From Corynebacterium pilosum DSM 20521 = CIP 103422 (GTDB lineage: Bacteria; Actinomycetota; Actinomycetes; Mycobacteriales; Mycobacteriaceae), in contig NZ_KB892440.1 of NCBI RefSeq assembly GCF_000373805.1, positions 1 through 64,000 of the forward strand: a stretch of DNA of 64,000 bases, given 5' to 3'. Of the stretch, positions 58,338 through 64,000 are shown piece by piece. The translations under genes and the position numbers were made by a program. Position 1 is the first letter of the stretch; every line of letters begins with the position of its first letter. The notes below the pieces were generated by a model that saw only the letters and a list, made by a program, of their open reading frames with translations, was not told the origin of the DNA and did not search any database.

Positions 58338-58797
58338 GCGTACCAGCGTGCCACAAAACTTGCTCCAGTGAGCGTTCAAACGCAGGCAACAGGGGCAATT
58401 CGGTGATATTTTCCAGGTCAACCCAACGCAGTTCCAAGGATTCTTCGTTGGGATTCGTCGGGATGTGTTCGTCGTCACGCGTCCGTGCCATGACCGTGGT
58501 GTAGCTCCACCCGGACTCAAAAGGCCCGGCCGTGATTAGCTCACCCGTCACGCGCACCAGGTCCGGGTCCAGGGCTGTCTCCTCGATCGCCTCGCGCAGG
58601 GCCGCATCAACGGCGGTCTCGTGACTATCGCGCGCCCCGCCCGGCAGCGCCCACGTACCCCCGTTGGCGGTCCACTCCGCCCGGTGCTGTAACAATACGG
58701 TGCGACCTGCCTGCAGGAAGAGGCCCGCGGCACCGTAACGCCCCCACAGCCGCGTGCCACCCGGACCTTCAAGCCAACCATTGCCGTCACCTATCAT
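58330..58797 (-). CDS. NUDIX hydrolase
   Basis: 155 residues from the ATG at 58795-58797; a GTG at 58824 is also in frame but lies in the likely promoter. The Nudix box reads GGARDSHETAVDAALREAIEET, matching GX5EX7REUXEE. It splits nucleoside-diphosphate-linked compounds. It lies divergently beside glnX, as in C. glutamicum. Confidence 0.88.
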   Translation of the reverse strand: MIGDGNGWLEGPGGTRLWGRYGAAGLFLQAGRTVLLQHRAEWTANGGTWALPGGARDSHETAVDAALREAIEETALDPDLVRVTGELITAGPFESGWSYTTVMARTRDDEHIPTNPNEESLELRWVDLENITELPLLPAFERSLEQVLWHAGTHD

Positions 58798-58878
58798 GTT
58801 TTCCAGACTAGCCTTAAACCACAAAGGGTAGAAACCTCTCAGTAGTCAACACGGTTCGGGTCACGTTAAGGTACTTAT

Positions 58879-60390
58879 ATGAGGCGCAGCACACCAGACT
58901 CAGCGTCGAGCTCCACGTATGGGTTCGACGACGCTGCCGCCGCCATGCCTGATCGCCTGGATCACACTGATCACGCAGTGCTTGACGACGAAGGCCATGC
59001 ACTCGACGCTGGCGAGGACGCCTGGCTGGACCGGATCCATGACCGCCCGCAGCGCAAATCCTGGAAAGATCGGCTCGGTGAATCTTTCACGGTGCCCGCA
59101 CACTGGGCCCGACGCACCTGGTCATTCATGTCCACCACACCGGGCACCATGGTGGCCATCACCGTGTTATTGACGCTGGCGCTATTTGCCGCGGGCACCG
59201 CGATGTCCCAATCCTCCGCCGCGCGCCAGAACTCCCTGGACACGCTGGTCAACGCCACCGAGCCGATGAGTCACTCCACCCACGTGCTGTATACCTCCCT
59301 CTCGCAGGCGAACACGATGGCCACCACCAGTTTCGTGGGCACTGGCGTGGAGACCCCGGAGGAACGCGCCGTGTACACCGCGGCCATTGATCGCTCGGTG
59401 CTGGCGGCGACGATGGTGCTGGCCAACGCCGCGGATTCCAATATTGAAGAGACCGAAGAAGTTCAGACGCTGGTCACCGATATCCAGCGCCAGCTGCTCA
59501 CCTACACCGGAATGATTGAGACGGCGCGCACCAACAACCGCCTGGGTAACCCTGTGGGCGCGGCCTACATGTCGGACGCCTCCGCCCTGATGGGCGATCA
59601 GCTCCTCCCCCAGGCCTCCCGCCTGTTCGATATCACCCGCGGCCAAGTCTCCACTGAACAGCGCCGCCTGGCGTTTCCGCAGCTCTTCCCACTCTCAGGC
59701 CTGTTGGCCGCCATCTTCTTCCTGATACTCGCGCAGATCTGGTTGGCACGCACCACCCATCGTCGCCTGAACAAAGGCTTCCTCACAGCCACCGCCCTAA
59801 TGAGCGTGGCAGCGCTGTGGGTCATCGCCTCTAATTACGGCGCGTGGGTGGCCGGCAACCGCGGCTTCGAGGAGGCTGCTCAGCCCTGGGACGAGCTGAC
59901 CACAAGCCGGATCGCCGCCCAGCAGACGCGTACCGACGAGACCCTGGCCCTGGTGCGACGCACCTCTGTCGATGAGAACGCGAAGTCCTTCGTGGACACC
60001 TACACCGCCGTCGCCCAGGCGCTGGACAACGCAGAGAACGACCAGAACACCAACGTGATCCGCGTTGCCCGCACCAGCCTGGACGATTGGAAGGCGGCCC
60101 ACGGTCGCCTCGGTGAAGCCATGGACAACGGCGCTTACGACGAGGCCGTCTACATCGCCACCAGCGAAGTATCCGCCCCCAACGAAGAACCCACCGCCGC
60201 CCAGGCCTACCAGCGCCTCGATGCGGTCATGGCCGAACTGATCAATAAGTCCCGCGAGACAATGCGCACCTTCATCAACGACGGCCTTGCCGCCACCAAC
60301 CTGGTGGCCGCCTCGGTGCTGGTGCTGTCGCTGTTGTCTATCGTGGCGATCTGGTTGGGCATCCGCCCCCGAATTCAGGAGTACATGTGA
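58879..60390 (+). CDS. glnX: GlnX, membrane protein of the PknG signalling pathway
   Basis: 503 residues. Acidic N-terminus, a first helix about 97-117, an outer domain, a pair of helices (about 275-330), a second outer domain, and a last helix (about 475-497). This four-helix layout and its place before glnH and pknG identify it. In C. glutamicum it relays the extracellular amino-acid signal from GlnH to PknG. TAAGGT (58867-58872) lies 6 bases before the ATG: leaderless. Confidence 0.9.
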   Translation: MRRSTPDSASSSTYGFDDAAAAMPDRLDHTDHAVLDDEGHALDAGEDAWLDRIHDRPQRKSWKDRLGESFTVPAHWARRTWSFMSTTPGTMVAITVLLTLALFAAGTAMSQSSAARQNSLDTLVNATEPMSHSTHVLYTSLSQANTMATTSFVGTGVETPEERAVYTAAIDRSVLAATMVLANAADSNIEETEEVQTLVTDIQRQLLTYTGMIETARTNNRLGNPVGAAYMSDASALMGDQLLPQASRLFDITRGQVSTEQRRLAFPQLFPLSGLLAAIFFLILAQIWLARTTHRRLNKGFLTATALMSVAALWVIASNYGAWVAGNRGFEEAAQPWDELTTSRIAAQQTRTDETLALVRRTSVDENAKSFVDTYTAVAQALDNAENDQNTNVIRVARTSLDDWKAAHGRLGEAMDNGAYDEAVYIATSEVSAPNEEPTAAQAYQRLDAVMAELINKSRETMRTFINDGLAATNLVAASVLVLSLLSIVAIWLGIRPRIQEYM

Positions 60391-61376
60391 TGCGCCGGCT
60401 CATGGGTTTGACAGTGACAACGGCCGCGCTGGCCTCGTCGTTAAGCGCGTGCACCACCGACGCCCCGACCGCGCCACCCGAGCCACCGCCTGTACACCGG
60501 GCGGGGCCGCCGCTGCCTGCAGGTTCGACGATCGAGCCGGCCGACACCGAGCCTGTCGAGCCGGACTCAGCAGAGGAACCCTACGGCTCCCTGCGCCCCG
60601 ACGACGCCACCCCAGAGGAACGCGTGCCGGAGGTCTATCAGCGCGGGCGCCTCATCGTGGGCGTGGACCAATCGCAGTACCTGCTCAGTTTCCGTGACCC
60701 CGTCACCGGGGACCTGGGTGGTTTCGAGGTGGATCTGGCCCGCGAGATCGCCGCCGACATTTTCGGGCCGAACCAGCCGGTCGATTTCCGCTTCGTGGAC
60801 TCGGCGGATCGCGCGAAGGCTCTGCAAGAGGGGCGGGTGGATATTGTGATTCGCACGATGACCATCACGCGTGACCGTCAGGAGGTCGTCGACTTTTCCA
60901 CCCCGTACCTGGACGCGAATATGCGCCTGCTGGTGCCGCGCGGATCTGGGCTGGCCACGGTGGATTCCATCGGGGACGGGGTGCTGTGCGTGGCCGACGG
61001 CTCCACCACCGTCAACGTGGCCCGCGCGGTCGCACCGGACGCCCGCCTGCTGCTCACGACGAAATGGGCCGACTGTCTGCTAGCGATCCAGCAGTTCCAG
61101 GCCGACGCCGTGCTTGCCGACGACACCATCCTCTCCGGCATGGCCGCCCAAGACCCCTCCACCGACATCGTGTCCATGCCCCTGCGCCAGGAAGCCTACG
61201 GGGTGGGCGTGAAAAAGGGCGACGACGGCATGGTCCGCCAGGTCAACTCCACCCTGGAGCGCCTGCGCACCGACGGCACCTGGTGGGAGATGTATGAGAA
61301 ATGGTTCGGCCCCTACCTAAATTCCCAGGGGCCACCGCAGTTGCACTACCGGGAGGAGGAACCCGCCGATGAATGA
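60390..61376 (+). CDS. glnH: GlnH, amino-acid binding lipoprotein
   Basis: 328 residues from the ATG at 60390, 8 bases after AGGAG; a GTG at 60387 is the alternative. Lipobox SLSAC (Cys about 22), a Pro/Glu-rich tether, then a family 3 binding protein: LIVGVDQSQYLLSF, GGFEVDLAREIA, VDIVIRTMTITRDRQEVVDFSTPY. It binds acidic amino acids in related species and signals through GlnX. Overlaps both neighbours. Confidence 0.92.
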   Translation: MRRLMGLTVTTAALASSLSACTTDAPTAPPEPPPVHRAGPPLPAGSTIEPADTEPVEPDSAEEPYGSLRPDDATPEERVPEVYQRGRLIVGVDQSQYLLSFRDPVTGDLGGFEVDLAREIAADIFGPNQPVDFRFVDSADRAKALQEGRVDIVIRTMTITRDRQEVVDFSTPYLDANMRLLVPRGSGLATVDSIGDGVLCVADGSTTVNVARAVAPDARLLLTTKWADCLLAIQQFQADAVLADDTILSGMAAQDPSTDIVSMPLRQEAYGVGVKKGDDGMVRQVNSTLERLRTDGTWWEMYEKWFGPYLNSQGPPQLHYREEEPADE

Positions 61377-63744
61377 CACACCGACCAGCGGCGAAGAGCA
61401 CGGCACCGAGGCGGTTGCGTTCAACCCCTTTGCCGACGAGGAACCCGGCACCGCAGCCGTCGCCTTTGACCCTTTTGCCGACGACGATGAGGACGACGAG
61501 TACGACGATCTTGGCGACCTCTCCCACCTGCTCAAAGACCTGGACTCCCTGCGGGATTCGCAGGCTGAACAGCAGCAGGAGGATACGTCGACACGCTCTC
61601 GTCGACAAGCACTGTCCACCTTCAGGTCCCGGCGCGGCACCCGGCGCACCTCCCGCACCGTGGCCGACGGCATGGTCGAGCTGCCGTGGGTGCCGCCGAC
61701 GAAGCCGACCGACGCGCTGAAAGACCCGAAGAAGGCGCAGGAAGACAAGGGGATCCCCGCGCCGCAGCTGCAGCCTGGCGACATGGTGGCTGGCCAGTAC
61801 GAGGTGCTCGGTGTGATCGCGCACGGTGGCATGGGTTGGATCTACCTGGCAGAGGACCATTTTGTGTCGGAACGCGTGGTGGTGCTGAAGGGGATGCAGG
61901 CGGAGAAGTCGGCGGATGAGACCGCGGCCGCGGAGGCGGAGCGCGAGTTTCTGGCTGATATTACGCACCCGGGGATCGTGAAGATTTTCAACTTCATTGA
62001 CGATCCGCGCGTGCCCGGCGGCTTCATCGTCATGGAATTCGTCGGCGGCCCCTCCCTGCGTGTGCGCCGCAACGCCTCAGATAAGGGCGTGTTGCCCATC
62101 GATGTGGCCATCGCCTACATCCTCGAAGTGCTGCCCGCGCTGGACTATCTGCACTCGCGCGGCGTGGTCTATAACGACCTCAAGCCGGACAACATCATCG
62201 TCACCGAAGACCAGGTAAAACTGATTGACCTGGGCGCGGTCAGCGGCATCGGCGCCTACGGCTTCATCTACGGCACCAAAGGTTTCCAAGCACCCGAGGT
62301 GGCCACCGAGGGCCCCTCGATCGCCTCCGATATTTACACCATCGGCCGCACCCTGGCCGCGCTCACCGTGAACCTGCCCCAAGACAATGGGATCTACCAG
62401 CAAGGACTGCCCTCGCCGACGACAGAACCCACATTCCGCCGCTACCTCTCCTTCTACAGGTTCCTCCAACGCTGCTGCCACCCCGACCCGAAGCGCAGGT
62501 TCTCGTCGATAAGCGAGCTGGAACCGCAACTCTTTGGCGTCTTGCGCGAGGTCATCGCCCTGCGCGACGGCATCACCTACCCGGCGCAGCACTCGCTGTT
62601 CTCGCCGCAACGTACCACCTTCGGCACCAAACACCTGGTGTTTCGCACGGACCAGCTGCTCGACGGCATCGACCGCACCGTGGAAATCACCGCGCAAGAA
62701 GTGGTCACCGCCCTGCCGACGCCGCTGATCAACCGCGAAGACGTCGCCGCCCCCATGCTCTCCGGCTCCTCCTACGCCGAACCGCAGGAAACGCTGGAAT
62801 CGCTGCGCCAGGCCATGCAGACCGCCGAGTACGAGCGCTCCGACGAAATTCCCTTCGCCGTGGTCCGAGCCATGCTCGAACTTGGGCTGACCATGCAAGC
62901 GCGCACCTGGCTGGCGTCGATGTCCGACCAGTTGTCGTCCAACTGGCGCTTCCAGTGGTACTCCGGGATCACCGAACTGCTTCTCGACGACTACTCCGCC
63001 GCCCAAGAATTCTTCGTCCGCGTCTTGGAGATTTTGCCTGGCGAGGCCGCCCCGAAACTGGCGATCGCCGCCGTCGACGAGCTGATGCTGCAAAGCCAAG
63101 GCATGACCGGCGAATCGCTTCTCGACGACGCTACCGCCCGCGCCACCTCCGGCATCACCTCCCACCTGGGAACCCTGGACCCCCAACGCTTCGAAGACCT
63201 CACCGCCGACTGGACCCACCGCACCCGCGACCCCATGGACCTGCGGTTTAACGCCATGCGCCTGTACTCCCTGGTGTGGCTGACCAACCCCACCACCGTC
63301 AGCTCCGCCTTCGGCCTGGCGCGGCAACTCATGGCCGAAGGGCAGGTAGAACTGGCCGTGATGGCGCTGGACAAGGTGCCGCAGAGCTCGCGCCACCACC
63401 GGATGGCCCAGCTCACCTCGATCCTGAATCTCATCGCCGACGACCTCACCGAATCCCGCATCCGGCGCGCCGCCCGACGCATGGACGACATCCCCGCCAA
63501 TGAGCCCCGCTTCCTGCAAATCAAGATCGCCGTGCTCAACGCGGGCCTGAACTTCCTGCGCGACGCGGGCGTGGACTCCGCCGCCTCCCCCAACCCCCTC
63601 TTCGAGTTTGACTTCACCCAGAACGGGCTGCGCTACGGCCTGGCCTATACCCTGCGCCAACAGGCCCGTCTCTCCCCTTATCCCCGCCATAGGTATGCGC
63701 TGGTGGACATGGCGAACCAGGTCCGGCCCACCACCTGGTTCTAG
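61369..63744 (+). CDS. pknG: Ser/Thr protein kinase PknG
   Basis: 791 residues. Acidic N-terminus with a repeated AVAF(N/D)PFAD motif (about 15-37) and no CxxC pair, so the rubredoxin-like domain of mycobacterial PknG is absent. Kinase domain (about 140-400): HGGMG loop, VVLKGM with Lys174, YNDLKPDN with Asp270, and DLG in place of DFG at 287. A TPR-like C-terminal half follows. In C. glutamicum it phosphorylates OdhI and so sets 2-oxoglutarate dehydrogenase activity. Start overlaps the glnH stop. Confidence 0.95.
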   Translation: MNDTPTSGEEHGTEAVAFNPFADEEPGTAAVAFDPFADDDEDDEYDDLGDLSHLLKDLDSLRDSQAEQQQEDTSTRSRRQALSTFRSRRGTRRTSRTVADGMVELPWVPPTKPTDALKDPKKAQEDKGIPAPQLQPGDMVAGQYEVLGVIAHGGMGWIYLAEDHFVSERVVVLKGMQAEKSADETAAAEAEREFLADITHPGIVKIFNFIDDPRVPGGFIVMEFVGGPSLRVRRNASDKGVLPIDVAIAYILEVLPALDYLHSRGVVYNDLKPDNIIVTEDQVKLIDLGAVSGIGAYGFIYGTKGFQAPEVATEGPSIASDIYTIGRTLAALTVNLPQDNGIYQQGLPSPTTEPTFRRYLSFYRFLQRCCHPDPKRRFSSISELEPQLFGVLREVIALRDGITYPAQHSLFSPQRTTFGTKHLVFRTDQLLDGIDRTVEITAQEVVTALPTPLINREDVAAPMLSGSSYAEPQETLESLRQAMQTAEYERSDEIPFAVVRAMLELGLTMQARTWLASMSDQLSSNWRFQWYSGITELLLDDYSAAQEFFVRVLEILPGEAAPKLAIAAVDELMLQSQGMTGESLLDDATARATSGITSHLGTLDPQRFEDLTADWTHRTRDPMDLRFNAMRLYSLVWLTNPTTVSSAFGLARQLMAEGQVELAVMALDKVPQSSRHHRMAQLTSILNLIADDLTESRIRRAARRMDDIPANEPRFLQIKIAVLNAGLNFLRDAGVDSAASPNPLFEFDFTQNGLRYGLAYTLRQQARLSPYPRHRYALVDMANQVRPTTWF

Positions 63745-63748
63745 CCTG

Positions 63749-63881
63749 GCCATCCTGCACCAGATCCCTCCCCCTGCGACCTGGGCCTTTGTTTCCGATC
63801 GGTGCCAGATGGCGCCATCTGGCACCGCTGCCAAATAAAACCGCAGGTCACGCGCCCCCTGACCTGGTGCAAGATTGCCCC
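63749..63881. repeat. dispersed palindromic intergenic element, copy B
   Basis: Same plan and length as the copy at 27836-27968. The central palindrome is perfect here (63800-63813 with 63814-63827). One arm pair differs from copy A by a matched change (A-T there, C-G here). It starts 5 bases after the pknG stop. Confidence 0.85.
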
Positions 63882-63972
63882 TTTTTCTTATCCCGCGACA
63901 CATCAGGCTCCGCGGGTTACACTAATCCACGTCCGGGGAGGGACATTCACAATTTCACAACAGGGGGGCCTG

Positions 63973-64000
63973 ATGAAAAAGTATTCTTTCTACAACGCGT
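63973..64000 (+). CDS. start of a gene cut by the window edge
   Basis: An ATG at 63973 is preceded by AGGGGGG, and TACACT (about 63918) could be its -10. Only MKKYSFYNA is visible: a lysine-rich start that could open a signal peptide. Nothing more can be said. Confidence 0.5.

Noticed and set aside
62077..63903. 608-codon minus-strand frame opposite pknG
   Set aside because: Gly/Val/His-rich shadow of a high-GC gene; it runs through the intergenic repeat and has no start signals.

Overview
The window is a stretch of a mycolic-acid-bearing actinobacterial chromosome, almost certainly Corynebacterium. Reasons: the small cell-wall porins PorA and PorH lie beside groEL, there is a mycolyltransferase, the glnX-glnH-pknG locus is present, and the fol-ftsH-hpt-tilS-dacB order is the corynebacterial one. 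The DNA is moderately GC-rich, start codons are often GTG, and many starts look leaderless (TANNNT followed by 6-8 nt and then the start codon). I cannot name the species.

Layout. 1-2.8 kb: the end of an IS256-type element inserted into a J-domain membrane-protein gene (also frameshifted), followed by a membrane pseudokinase gene. 3.0-6.3 kb: a MacA/MacB-like efflux operon. 6.3-7.8 kb: lysS. 7.9-10.7 kb: a lipoprotein divergent from an FHA/winged-helix protein plus a Ser/Thr kinase whose outer domain resembles that of the pseudokinase. 10.7-12.9 kb: a Tat-exported PhoX-type phosphatase. 12.9-26.8 kb, minus strand: dacB, tilS, a four-gene osmoprotectant ABC transporter, hpt, ftsH, folE-folP-folB-folK, three small membrane or unknown proteins and a divergent PanC-like protein. 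26.9-27.8 kb: ppa and a rhodanese. 28.0-32.3 kb: a MarR regulator overlapping a Pls/PosA-type nonribosomal peptide synthetase. 32.3-35.3 kb: mycolyltransferase, enoyl-CoA hydratase, PPK2. 35.6-38.2 kb: porA, porH and groEL with two CIRCE operators. 38.2-39.6 kb: an M20 dipeptidase. 39.8-46.4 kb: the Mrp antiporter operon. 46.3-48.5 kb, minus: DUF3263, LytR_C and carboxylate-amine ligase genes. 48.5-52.5 kb: def, a GNAT protein, exonuclease III and cardiolipin synthase. 52.5-55.3 kb: a HAD hydrolase and a GH3 enzyme. 55.5-58.8 kb: a Na/Pi cotransporter, an ABC-2 exporter and a NUDIX gene. 58.9-63.7 kb: glnX-glnH-pknG. The window ends in an intergenic repeat and the first codons of another gene.

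Most striking are signals that cross gene borders. A DNA word, TCGTCGNNAAGC (most often TCGTCGATAAGC), occurs about 44 times by eye, in every permitted reading phase and in non-coding DNA, roughly 300-fold above chance. A palindromic intergenic element of about 133 bp is present in two full copies and one shortened copy. Other leads are a Pls/PosA synthetase whose specificity residues read like a lysine code, a PanC homologue without its nucleotide-binding motif, a pseudokinase sharing a cysteine-rich outer domain with an active kinase, and a 16-bp intergenic gap carrying two overlapping divergent leaderless promoters. Motif counts were made by eye and need a computed check.
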